In this document: positions 15,316-22,622 of the stretch, piece after piece
Numbering within the stretch: the first letter of the stretch is position 1
Layout of the letters: every line of letters begins with the position of its first letter
Source of the DNA: Fibrobacter sp. UBA4297
Lineage (GTDB): Bacteria > Fibrobacterota > Fibrobacteria > Fibrobacterales > Fibrobacteraceae
DNA: 41,066 bases
Direction: 5' to 3'
Assembly: GCF_002394865.1 (NCBI RefSeq)
Contig: NZ_DGUZ01000021.1
Coordinates: 133,654-174,719, forward strand
Made by a program: the position numbers and the translations under genes
Notes under the pieces: generated by a model
What the model was told of the DNA's origin: nothing
Databases searched by the model: none
The model's input: the letters and a program-made list of their open reading frames with translations, nothing else

Positions 15316-15540
15316 ATGGCATTCGTTAGCATTGGACAGAAATATGGTTTTGTGAGTGCCGGCGATGTATTCCGTAAAAGACTTGCCGATGCCCATGCAG
15401 AAACACAAAAGGTACGTGACAAGCTCAACAAAGCAGAAGCCGAAAAACTAGAAACAGCTAGGGCTCTCTACAGAGATGGAGTTCCTTTGGAAACGCTGGT
15501 CCTCAGATTTAATCTGACAAAAGACCAAATTATCGCATAA
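15316..15540 (+). CDS. Small coiled-coil hypothetical protein
   Basis: A 74-residue protein with CAAGGAG properly placed before the ATG, its own promoter and a strong terminator, so it is a real single-gene unit. Residues about 22-52 form a charged coiled-coil (AHAETQKVRDKLNKAEAEKLETARAL). The C terminus (YRDGVPLETLVLRFNLTKDQIIA) resembles the short helix-turn-helix-like tail found in Rpn-family nucleases and some phage or transposase remnants. No function is assigned; a remnant or a small regulator are both possible. Confidence 0.65.
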   Translation: MAFVSIGQKYGFVSAGDVFRKRLADAHAETQKVRDKLNKAEAEKLETARALYRDGVPLETLVLRFNLTKDQIIA

Positions 15541-15542
15541 CA

Positions 15543-15572
15543 CAAAAGGACGAGTTCAACTCGTCCTTTTGA
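15543..15572. terminator. Bidirectional terminator
   Basis: AAAAGGACGAGTT and AACTCGTCCTTTT flank a single C, a long perfect palindrome right after the TAA at 15540. The A-run and T-run make it usable in both directions, for the small gene and for the nrd operon coming from the right. Confidence 0.8.
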
Positions 15573-15588
15573 CTTAACCCCTAAAAAT

Positions 15589-15673
15589 GGCGATGCCGTC
15601 CCCATTCGCGGATCATGACCACATAAGAACTAAAGTTCTAAGTGGTCAAAGAGAACGGAGTCCGGCATGACAT
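15589..15673. repeat. Composite repeat: split palindromic-repeat ends around a nested hairpin
   Basis: GGCGATGCC (15589-15597) and CGGCATGACAT (15664-15674) look like the two ends of the dispersed repeat family, separated by unrelated sequence. In that sequence GACCAC (15617-15622) pairs with GTGGTC (15642-15647) and AGAACT with AGTTCT, a hairpin sharing the AGTTCTAAG word with the inverted repeat at 32645-32697. It lies downstream of nrdG. Confidence 0.4.
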
Positions 15674-15706
15674 TCTCAAAGCAAAGCGCCTTTACGCACC
15701 TCGCAC

Positions 15707-16267
15707 TTACGTATTGTATTCCCTGTCGGGGTGTTCCGCCATCTCGTCCAGTTGAATCTGGTGGATGACCACATGGCCTTCGACAAGGCTCTTTTGCACA
15801 TCGATAATGCGCTGGTTCCAAGAACCTCTGAACTTAATGTCCAGGGACTTTTTCGCCATGACAAACGGACCGTCGATGAGGATGTCCGCAAACGAGAGCA
15901 GTTCAAAGAGCTCCGGCTTTTCGGGCGTAAGCTTCATCAGCTGTTCGTACGTGTATCCCGTGAAAATCACGAGATTGAGACCGCGTTCCTTGATTTCGCG
16001 GGCAAGCGGAATAAGAGCCGCCGCCTGATCCATCGGATCGCCTCCGCTAAACGTCACGCCATCGAGCAGCGGATTATCCTTGATCATCGTGATGATCGCT
16101 TCGCGCTCGATAAAGTGTCCGCCCTCAAAATCATGAGTCTGCGGATTCTGGCAACCCGGGCAGTTGTGGTGACAGCCCTGGGTAAACACAGTCAAGCGGA
16201 TTCCGGGACCATCCACGAATGATTCGGGCTCAATCCCTGCAATCCGCAGTGGAGGATATTCATCCAT
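15707..16267 (-). CDS. nrdG: Anaerobic ribonucleotide reductase activating protein NrdG
   Basis: A 186-residue radical-SAM enzyme that uses an iron-sulfur cluster and S-adenosylmethionine to create the glycyl radical of the class III ribonucleotide reductase. The cluster motif is CHHNCPGC (Cys32, 36, 39), followed by VTFSGGDPM, the SAM-binding GGD motif. The N terminus (PPLRIAGIEPESFVDGPGIRLTVF) is typical of NrdG. It begins one base after the stop of the separate glycyl-radical ORF, so they are co-translated. Length is slightly above E. coli NrdG. Confidence 0.93.
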   Translation of the reverse strand: MDEYPPLRIAGIEPESFVDGPGIRLTVFTQGCHHNCPGCQNPQTHDFEGGHFIEREAIITMIKDNPLLDGVTFSGGDPMDQAAALIPLAREIKERGLNLVIFTGYTYEQLMKLTPEKPELFELLSFADILIDGPFVMAKKSLDIKFRGSWNQRIIDVQKSLVEGHVVIHQIQLDEMAEHPDREYNT

Positions 16268-16268
16268 C

Positions 16269-16415
16269 TTATACGCCGTGCTTCACGCGATCGTTGACTT
16301 CAGCACGCTTGGCGTTGTTGAAACGGTCGACTGTACCGACGAGGTAACCCGTAATGCGGCGGATGCGTTCGAATCCAACACCTTCACCATACTGAGAGAG
16401 TTCTTTTTCAGACAT
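16269..16415 (-). CDS. Separate glycyl-radical C-terminal domain of class III ribonucleotide reductase
   Basis: A 48-residue protein. FERIRRITGYLVGTVDRFNNAKRAEVNDRVKH is the glycyl-radical tail that normally ends NrdD; the radical-bearing residue would be Gly23 in RITGY. The start ATG 16415 has AGGAG (as CTCCT at 16424-16428) eight bases upstream, so it is translated independently. The main nrdD ORF ends 128 bases upstream in another frame and lacks this tail. It presumably docks onto NrdD and receives the radical from NrdG, as YfiD does for damaged pyruvate formate-lyase. A longer ORF from 16475 exists but has no better start. Confidence 0.85.
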   Translation of the reverse strand: MSEKELSQYGEGVGFERIRRITGYLVGTVDRFNNAKRAEVNDRVKHGV

Positions 16416-16433
16416 TTTTTGCACTCCTTGTTT

Positions 16434-16446
16434 GCGGCTTCGCCGC
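16434..16446. repeat. GCGGCTTCGCCGC mini-hairpin in the nrdD gap
   Basis: Third copy of the 13-base mini-hairpin, 18 bases upstream of the glycyl-radical ORF start on the minus strand. It could affect access to the SD or mRNA processing. Confidence 0.5.
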
Positions 16447-16483
16447 AGTTCTTCGAGCCATTCTGAGCAATCCAAGAATCAAC

Positions 16484-16527
16484 TGGATCCTTCGACTTCG
16501 GGCTACGCCCTACGCTCAGGATGACAC
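16484..16527 (+). repeat. Dispersed repeat between nrdD and its glycyl-radical ORF
   Basis: TGGATCCTTCG ... CGCTCAGGATGACA with outer ATCCT/AGGAT arms and an inner GGGC TAC GCCC hairpin (16500-16510). It shares the ATGACA end with the other copies. It sits exactly where an intact nrdD would be continuous. Confidence 0.65.
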
Positions 16528-16543
16528 AAAATCTAAGTTCTAC

Positions 16544-18874
16544 TTACCTAATCCCTCTGAATGCGGGCATTCCAGGGAATTTCTTTCTAAGTTCTTCTAT
16601 CTTTTCGCAAGAGATGGCATGGCCTTCACTACGTCCGCAGCGCGGGCAAACATCGCCAATCACACCCACAAATCCGCAAACCGGATCGCGGTCCACCGGA
16701 TGGTTGATAGAACCATAACCGATACCGACCTTTGCCATGTGCTTCACAATCTTTTCAAAAGCGTCCAGGTTCTGCGTCGGGTCGCCATCAAGTTCGACAT
16801 AGCTGATGTGACCTGCGTTCGTGAGCGCGTGGTACGGAGCTTCGAGCGAGAGCTTCTTGAAAGCAGAAATCTTGTAGTAGACCGGCACGTGGAAAGAGTT
16901 CGTGTAGTAATCGCGGTCGGTAACGCCCGGGATAATGCCAAACTTCTTCTTGTCTATGCGCACAAAACGGCCCGAGAGGCCTTCAGCCGGTGTTGCAAGC
17001 AAGCTGAAGTTGAGGCCAAGGCGTTCGGATTCCTTGTCGCAGAATTCGCGCATGTGGCCGATAATCTTGAGGCCGAGTTCCTGAGAAGCTTCGGATTCGC
17101 CGTGGTGCTTGCCCGTGAGCATCACCAATGTTTCAGCAAGGCCGATAAAGCCAATGGAGAGCGTACCGTGCTTGATGACTTCACCCACGGTATCTTCCCA
17201 GCCAAGCTTGTCGGAATCAATCCACACGCCCTGTCCCATGAGGAACGGGAAGTTCTTGACCTTGCGGCGGCTCTGCACGGCAAAGCGTTCCATGAGCTGG
17301 TCGCTCACGAGCTGAAGCATGCGGTCGAGTTCCTTGAAGAACAGGTCCACGGACTTCATCTTGATGGCAATACGCGGGAGGTTAATCGAGGTAAAGCTCA
17401 AGTTGCCACGGCCGTAAGAGATTTCGCGGCTCGGGTCGTAATGGTTGCCAATCACGCGGGTACGGCAGCCCATGTACGAAATTTCGGTTTCCGGATGACC
17501 CGGCTTGTAGTACTGCAGGTTGTACGGAGCGTCCTGGAAGCTAAAGTTCGGGAACAGGCGCTTGGCACTCACGCGGCAGGCGAGCTTGAACAAGTCGTAG
17601 TTCGGTTCGCCCGGATTGAGGTTGATGCCGTCCTTGACGCGGAAAATCTGGATCGGGAAGATAGCCGTTTCGCCACCGCCGAGACCTTCTTCGGTCGTGA
17701 GGAGCAAGTTCTTCATGACCATGCGGGCTTCCGGTTCCGTGCACATACCATAGTTGATGCTAGAGAACGGAGTCTGGGCACCAGCGCGGCTGTGCATGGA
17801 GTTCAAGTTGTGGACAAAAGCTTCCATTGCCTGGAACGTTGCCTTGTCGGTTTCTTCGTAAGCCATCTTTTCGGCAAACTTCTGGGCGTTCTTTACCGTT
17901 TCGGCGTCATAAGTTTTGGAAAGTTCGTGGGCTTCAGTTGTCTGGAACTTTTCATTCGGCACGAGCGTTGCGACCATGCCCATTTCAGCCATTTCGCCGT
18001 GGAGCTTTTTCACCACCGGCAGGACTTCTTCTTCGGTTTTGCCAGTCAAGAGCATGAGAGCCTTGACCATGTTCGAAAGGTAAGCCTTGCGATACGTGAT
18101 GCGCACACCGTTTGCCATGGCGTAATCGAAGTTCGGCACAGACTGTCCACCGTGCTGGTCGTTCTGGTTACTCTGAATGGCGATAGCGGCCAAAGCGGCG
18201 TAACTGCGGATATCCTTCGGTTCGCGCAAGTGGCCATGACCTGTGTTGAAGCCGTTCTTGAACAACTTAATGAGGTCAATCTGGCAGCAAGTCATCGTCA
18301 AAGAATAGAAGTCGAGGTCATGGATGTGAATGTCACCATCCATGTGGGCGCGGCTGTGTTCCGGCTTGAGCATCATCATCGTGTAGAAGTGCTTAGCGGA
18401 TTCGCTCCCGTACTTGAGCATGGTGCCCATAGCGGTATCGCCGTCGATATTGGCGTTTTCGCGCTTGAGGTCGGATTCCTTGGCAGAGCTGAACGTAATG
18501 TCATGAAGCGTCTGCATGAGGCGGGTGTTGACTTCACGGACGCGAGTACGTTCGGCACGGTACAAGATATAGCTCTTCGCGGTATCGGCGTAACCACCTT
18601 CGGTCAAAGCCTTTTCAACAGCATCCTGGATTTCTTCGATGTCCGGCTTGGTCTTATTTTCGGCTTCCAAGTGGCCTACAGCTTCGGCAGCAACCTTGAG
18701 AGCGACGTTCGTCAAAAGGTCATCACTTCCAAGCAAATTCATCTGGGCTTGGGAAGCCTTGATCTGTTCATCCAGTTCGCCAGAGGCTCTAAAAGCCTTG
18801 ATTACGGCATCAGCAATCTTTTCGATGTTGAACGGCATCTCGCGGCCGTCGCGCTTTTTGACAGTAAAAATCAT
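16544..18874 (-). CDS. nrdD: Anaerobic (class III) ribonucleoside-triphosphate reductase, main subunit lacking the glycyl-radical tail
   Basis: A 776-residue enzyme that makes dNTPs from NTPs without oxygen. Residues 1-95 are an ATP-cone (FTVKKRDGREMPFNIEKIADAV), the allosteric nucleotide site. The catalytic barrel shows DGDIHIHDLDFYSLTMTCCQ and NDQHGGQSVPNFDYA. The C-terminal zinc region is present (PVCGFVGVIGDVCPRCGRSEG), but the protein stops about 28 residues later (AFRGIR). The usual RxTGYLVG glycyl-radical segment is instead a separate downstream ORF. Stop and frame are clean, so this is a split gene rather than an obvious point frameshift. The operon is nrdD, glycyl ORF, nrdG. Confidence 0.93.
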   Translation of the reverse strand: MIFTVKKRDGREMPFNIEKIADAVIKAFRASGELDEQIKASQAQMNLLGSDDLLTNVALKVAAEAVGHLEAENKTKPDIEEIQDAVEKALTEGGYADTAKSYILYRAERTRVREVNTRLMQTLHDITFSSAKESDLKRENANIDGDTAMGTMLKYGSESAKHFYTMMMLKPEHSRAHMDGDIHIHDLDFYSLTMTCCQIDLIKLFKNGFNTGHGHLREPKDIRSYAALAAIAIQSNQNDQHGGQSVPNFDYAMANGVRITYRKAYLSNMVKALMLLTGKTEEEVLPVVKKLHGEMAEMGMVATLVPNEKFQTTEAHELSKTYDAETVKNAQKFAEKMAYEETDKATFQAMEAFVHNLNSMHSRAGAQTPFSSINYGMCTEPEARMVMKNLLLTTEEGLGGGETAIFPIQIFRVKDGINLNPGEPNYDLFKLACRVSAKRLFPNFSFQDAPYNLQYYKPGHPETEISYMGCRTRVIGNHYDPSREISYGRGNLSFTSINLPRIAIKMKSVDLFFKELDRMLQLVSDQLMERFAVQSRRKVKNFPFLMGQGVWIDSDKLGWEDTVGEVIKHGTLSIGFIGLAETLVMLTGKHHGESEASQELGLKIIGHMREFCDKESERLGLNFSLLATPAEGLSGRFVRIDKKKFGIIPGVTDRDYYTNSFHVPVYYKISAFKKLSLEAPYHALTNAGHISYVELDGDPTQNLDAFEKIVKHMAKVGIGYGSINHPVDRDPVCGFVGVIGDVCPRCGRSEGHAISCEKIEELRKKFPGMPAFRGIR

Positions 18875-18928
18875 CTAAAAAAAACCTTCAATTCCCGTTT
18901 CCTCAAATATAGTCAAATTTTTCCAATT

Positions 18929-18944
18929 TTACTATATCTTGTGT
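18929..18944 (-). promoter_or_regulatory. Possible NrdR box upstream of nrdD
   Basis: TTACTATATCTTGTGT matches 13 of 16 positions of the palindromic NrdR consensus ACACWATATATWGTGT. It lies 55 bases before the nrdD start. A much weaker second match lies about 29 bases away (near 18900-18915). NrdR represses ribonucleotide reductase genes when dATP is high; no nrdR gene is in the window. Confidence 0.35.
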
Positions 18945-19083
18945 TCGAGGTCGAACCACACCCACAAGATGTAGGTCGACATCACTACAAGTATAATAAA
19001 TCTTAGTCCAATTTGGAAGATTTTTTGCACGTAAGATGTAATTTTTTTGTAATATATCCTCAACTTATCAACAAGAAAAAATA

Positions 19084-19611
19084 ATGAACAATCAAATCAC
19101 AATTCTTCTATCGCATCCGAACATTTCTAACTCCATGTTCAACAAACACTTAGTGGATATCAACAGAAAAAATCCCAATTTTGTGTTTCACCACCTTGAC
19201 AAAAACCGGGTTAATGGCTACTTCGACCTGGAGGCCGAAAAAAAATTGTTGAGGGAGTCCAAGGCGATTGTTTGGCAGTTCCCTATATATTGGTATAACT
19301 CCCCCGCCAGTTTACGCGACTGGCAAGACCAGATCATGAGCCCGATTGTCTACAGCGCGGACAACTTCTTGAAGGGAATGCCCGTACGCGTCGTATTTAC
19401 GGCAGGCGCCGCCGCAGAGCACTACACCCACGAAGGACTCAACCGCTACACCGCCGAAGAAATGCTCATCCCGTTCGAAATGACCGCAAATGCAGCCGGC
19501 ATGAAGTGGTTTAAGCCGCTCGGATTCTACGGATGCAGCCCGGATATGACAAAAGCCGCCCTCGAAAAGGCGGCCAAGGAATATGAAGAAAGTCTGTTAG
19601 AACTACTTTAG
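19084..19611 (+). CDS. Flavodoxin-fold NAD(P)H-dependent oxidoreductase (KefF/MdaB-like)
   Basis: A 175-residue soluble flavoprotein of the Flavodoxin_2 family. ILLSHPNISNSMFNKHLV (7-24) is the FMN phosphate loop, and IVWQFPIYWYNSPASLRDWQDQ (about 62-83) is the family hallmark around the flavin ring. Members reduce quinones or modulate Kef potassium efflux; which applies is unclear and no kef gene is nearby. The N terminus is well defined by AACAAGAAAAAATAATG. The gene ends convergently, overlapping the SIMPL-domain gene by nine bases. Confidence 0.85.
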   Translation: MNNQITILLSHPNISNSMFNKHLVDINRKNPNFVFHHLDKNRVNGYFDLEAEKKLLRESKAIVWQFPIYWYNSPASLRDWQDQIMSPIVYSADNFLKGMPVRVVFTAGAAAEHYTHEGLNRYTAEEMLIPFEMTANAAGMKWFKPLGFYGCSPDMTKAALEKAAKEYEESLLELL

Positions 19612-20388
19612 TTCATAAACGACGCGGACAGAAGCGCTCACCTCGACGGAATCGGCAATCGCGGTTTCGTCGGGAGCGGCGGCACCGTCCATCATGGCAT
19701 TAGCCGCAAGCATGACGCCCTTGGCACGGTAGACACGATTGTACTGGTTGTAGATGATTCCGCCGCCTTCGCCGTTGATTTGAAGAACGCGACCGAGCTT
19801 GGCGCCAACGCCTTCGGCATAGTCATTAGCCTTGGCGGTCGCCTTTTTACCCGCCGCCTTGATGACAGTAGACTGCACCGCATCAACATCCTTGAGCTGG
19901 GCGGACGTGCGCTGGATTTCGACATCCGGCTCCGAAGAAAGCGCCTGCACGAGAGCGGCGGCATCAATCTTACGATTTACCGTAATCACAAAGCTCTGCG
20001 TGGCCACGTAACCGACGAGTTCACGCTTGCTATTGCGATAAGACCATTCCTTGTGGATTTCGACACTGTTCTGTTCCACGTTGGACTGCGGAATTTCAAG
20101 CGATTTCACATTCTCGAAAATCACGGAACGGCGTTCAGCCAAGCGCTTGGAAACCGACTCCTTGTCCTTGCCGCGGATTTCGAGGCTAAAACCCATCTCG
20201 AACTTGTCGGCAGCGAACTTCTTGGTTTCGGACGCCGAAACTTCGATGCGCGGCACTTCGAATGCAACAGTTCCGTTAGATGCGGCCACAGGAACAGCCG
20301 CCGGTTCACTTTTAACGACGCGAATGAGAACGCACACGCAGACGATTAGCAGTACGAGATAGATGATATTGAGCAATTTTGAGATCAT
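19603..20388 (-). CDS. SIMPL-domain (DUF541) membrane-anchored periplasmic protein
   Basis: A 261-residue protein with an uncleaved-looking N-terminal membrane segment (LLNIIYLVLLIVCVCVLIRVV, about 5-25) and one SIMPL domain (about 45-261) that includes FEMGFSLEIRGKDKESVSKRLAERR and ELVGYVATQSFVITV. SIMPL domains occur in envelope stress or signalling proteins across bacteria, with poorly known roles. The C terminus ADSVEVSASVRVVYELK is almost the same as in the neighbouring larger protein, so the pair arose by duplication. It follows that gene on the minus strand after 62 bases. Confidence 0.82.
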   Translation of the reverse strand: MISKLLNIIYLVLLIVCVCVLIRVVKSEPAAVPVAASNGTVAFEVPRIEVSASETKKFAADKFEMGFSLEIRGKDKESVSKRLAERRSVIFENVKSLEIPQSNVEQNSVEIHKEWSYRNSKRELVGYVATQSFVITVNRKIDAAALVQALSSEPDVEIQRTSAQLKDVDAVQSTVIKAAGKKATAKANDYAEGVGAKLGRVLQINGEGGGIIYNQYNRVYRAKGVMLAANAMMDGAAAPDETAIADSVEVSASVRVVYELK

Positions 20389-20450
20389 CGTTAAGCCCTC
20401 TTTTTAATGTTTTGAATTTAAAATAGTCATTTTCCAAGCGAAAGACCACT

Positions 20451-21890
20451 TTACTTCAGTTCAACGACCACGTTGACGCGAGAACTGACCTCGACAGAAT
20501 CCGCAATCATATCACCGGCGCCACCTCCCAAAAGACCAGCCAAGCCTCCACCAAAACTACTTGAAAGCCCTCGTCTGTTCCCAAGAACGGTCCTACCCCT
20601 GGCATTGGATTCATAAGAAATCTCGTTGACAATATTGTAATCCTCAGAAGAGTTGTCCCCCACAAAAACAACATCGCCCAGTTTTCCACCAAAGCCCTCG
20701 GCAATCGCCGTCGCACGAGCCATGGCTTTACGCCCAGCAATTTCAGTCACAAGGACCTTAAGAGAATCGCGATTTTTCAACACGGACGAGATTTCACTAA
20801 CAACAATATTGTCCGCACCACCAACCTCTGCCAAAAAAGCAGCCGCATCCTGCTTGGACGTAAAATTGACCGTAACAAACTGGCGGGCCCTAAAACGGCT
20901 CTTCTTGTGCGCATTGTTTTCCATATCCCATCTTGACTTGATTCCAATCCTTGCGGTATGGACTTCTATTTCGGATTCGGCAACGTCCAAATTTTTAGCA
21001 AGCGAAACGATAGAATCCTTCACACGCCCCACTTGGTTGTAGATTTCATCCCTGTTATTGCCATCAAGCACTGCCCCCGCAGAAATAGTAAACAAGTCCG
21101 CCAAGAATTTCTTAGATTCATCCTGACTCACCTGGACATAAGATTGCTTGGGTTCATCACGTCCCTTTAGCTGCACAGAAACATTCAATTCTGCGCGGAT
21201 GCCAACAGAATCCGAATAGCCCGCATACTCTTTAACGTTGGAATTGCCTTCGGCAGCTAGAATTCTCCCCGCCGTAGCCCCGACGCTCCGGGCATATACA
21301 TCGGCCTCTTTCAGAACCTTCTTGCAAGCACGCTTTATCGTTTCGACCTCTAGCGAATCTGCATTTTTCAATCCGCCAACAGTTTTAAGTTCATCTACAA
21401 AATCGAGAGTCGCCAATTTGCGTTCGACTTCGTCGGTACGGGACTTGTTCGGCAACTTGATTTCGATAACCTGCTGGGCCACGTAGCCTAGCAAAATTCT
21501 TTTTCCTTTGAGATAGTCAACATCGGTAGAAATGCTCATCGAATGCATGTCGTAACTTGATTTTTCGACATTCAATTCCTTGAACATCGAAAGCAACTTT
21601 TCACGGCTTTCGTTCAGCAAACTAAACGTCCGGCTCTTTTCCTTATGCCTTTGGATAATCTTGAACGTAATCTTGTATTCATCGGCAAGGAACATTTCAC
21701 GTTCATAGTTCGAAAGAGAAATGACATTCCAGCCGTCCTTGATTTTAGCCTGTTCGCTCGCAACCTCAGGAGCCGTCGCAATCGCCGCATTCCCCTTGTT
21801 CGCCAGGTCGTCACGCCCGAGTTTCATCGAAAGAATCAGGCATACAAACGCAAGCACAATGATGACAATGTACGAAACCTTGTTTTGCAT
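20451..21890 (-). CDS. Protein with two tandem SIMPL domains, membrane anchored
   Basis: A 479-residue protein. An N-terminal membrane anchor (VSYIVIIVLAFVCLILSM, about 5-22) is followed by two SIMPL-like domains. Domain one (about 55-250) contains LLGYVAQQVIEIKLPNKS and ends RAELNVSVQLKG; domain two (about 255-479) contains RARQFVTVNFTSKQDAA and ends ADSVEVSSRVNVVVELK. A Gly-rich linker (SSSFGGGLAGLLGGGAGD) precedes the last strand. The double domain is unusual beside its single-domain paralogue downstream. AAGGAG lies eight bases before the ATG. The role is unknown; envelope stress is only a guess. Confidence 0.8.
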   Translation of the reverse strand: MQNKVSYIVIIVLAFVCLILSMKLGRDDLANKGNAAIATAPEVASEQAKIKDGWNVISLSNYEREMFLADEYKITFKIIQRHKEKSRTFSLLNESREKLLSMFKELNVEKSSYDMHSMSISTDVDYLKGKRILLGYVAQQVIEIKLPNKSRTDEVERKLATLDFVDELKTVGGLKNADSLEVETIKRACKKVLKEADVYARSVGATAGRILAAEGNSNVKEYAGYSDSVGIRAELNVSVQLKGRDEPKQSYVQVSQDESKKFLADLFTISAGAVLDGNNRDEIYNQVGRVKDSIVSLAKNLDVAESEIEVHTARIGIKSRWDMENNAHKKSRFRARQFVTVNFTSKQDAAAFLAEVGGADNIVVSEISSVLKNRDSLKVLVTEIAGRKAMARATAIAEGFGGKLGDVVFVGDNSSEDYNIVNEISYESNARGRTVLGNRRGLSSSFGGGLAGLLGGGAGDMIADSVEVSSRVNVVVELK

Positions 21891-21915
21891 ATATTTCTCC
21901 TTTTTTCAAAACATC

Positions 21916-21951
21916 CACAAAAACAAAACCGCAGGTGAATCATCCCTGCGG
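21916..21951 (-). terminator. Terminator-like hairpin at the end of the defence operon
   Basis: On the minus strand CCGCAGG (21951-21945) pairs with CCTGCGG (21935-21929) and is followed by TTTTGTTTTTG. It ends transcription coming from ptuB. A promoter-like TAGTTTAT sits between ptuB and this hairpin, so it may also attenuate the SIMPL operon. Confidence 0.65.
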
Positions 21952-22007
21952 AATTCATTCAACGATAAACTACTTAATTTCTTAGTTGCAATTCAGAAAA
22001 ATAATAT

Positions 22008-22622
22008 TTACGGAGTATCTGCAGCAGTCCTCTGCAATCCTTGACGGCATATTTCATGCCATACGAAAGGAGCATGGCTTTGCATATACCTCGCACTAAC
22101 ATCGCCATTCACATAATCACTATAGAAGTTTTTTCGCATATCTCGACAATCCTGTTCATCCAACTTCAAAATTTTGATAGTTTCATCGCAGTCTTCTCGA
22201 TATCTTACAGGTAATATCGAAGGATTCACATAAATACGACCATCACTAAAATCTATAAAGAACGACTCTGGTTGCATGGTAAATGGATCTATCGGCAATA
22301 TCTTCGTACCTTTCTTTCTATTTTTACCTATACAACTTAACCGGTAATTATCCCACTCATAAGTCATCTGTCTCCCAATAGCAGAATTTGACTTAGGAAT
22401 AAAATGATCCACCGAATCAGCACCAAGAGGTCTATCAAAGTAAATGGCTAGATATGCACAAATATGATTATAAGCCAAAGCCAAATCAGGAATACATTTC
22501 GTCCAAAAACTTTTAAATTTACTTGGCATTGCTTTTGGGTGACTTTTCAGCCATGCAATTCCAGGTTGTCTGACATCAGCATCAAAATTTGCGGGTTCAG
22601 GGGCTTTTGCGACTGGAATCAT
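22008..22622 (-). CDS. ptuB: HNH-type endonuclease, Septu PtuB-like
   Basis: A 204-residue protein. ADSVDHFIPKSNSAIG (about 70-85) is the HNH/His-Me core, and YEWDNYRLSCIGKNRKKGTKILPIDP matches the YEWxNxxLSC...N..KG...iDP pattern of PtuB-type nucleases. The two zinc-knuckle cysteine pairs are reduced: CAYLA keeps one Cys and SCIGKN keeps one, so the classical CxxC pairs are broken. The start at 22622 is set by a TAATG overlap with the upstream ATPase stop; an upstream start at 22646 is possible. In Septu the ATPase and HNH proteins form a complex that cuts DNA on phage infection. Septu is inferred from pairing and motifs. Confidence 0.75.
   Translation of the reverse strand: MIPVAKAPEPANFDADVRQPGIAWLKSHPKAMPSKFKSFWTKCIPDLALAYNHICAYLAIYFDRPLGADSVDHFIPKSNSAIGRQMTYEWDNYRLSCIGKNRKKGTKILPIDPFTMQPESFFIDFSDGRIYVNPSILPVRYREDCDETIKILKLDEQDCRDMRKNFYSDYVNGDVSARYMQSHAPFVWHEICRQGLQRTAADTP

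Noticed and set aside
16416..16475. Longer version of the glycyl-radical ORF starting at 16475
   Set aside because: The extension reads through the mini-hairpin and has no SD, whereas ATG 16415 has AGGAG at eight bases.
16619..19006. 795-codon open frame on the plus strand
   Set aside because: It is exactly antisense to nrdD, has no recognisable domain and arises from the codon bias of the real gene.
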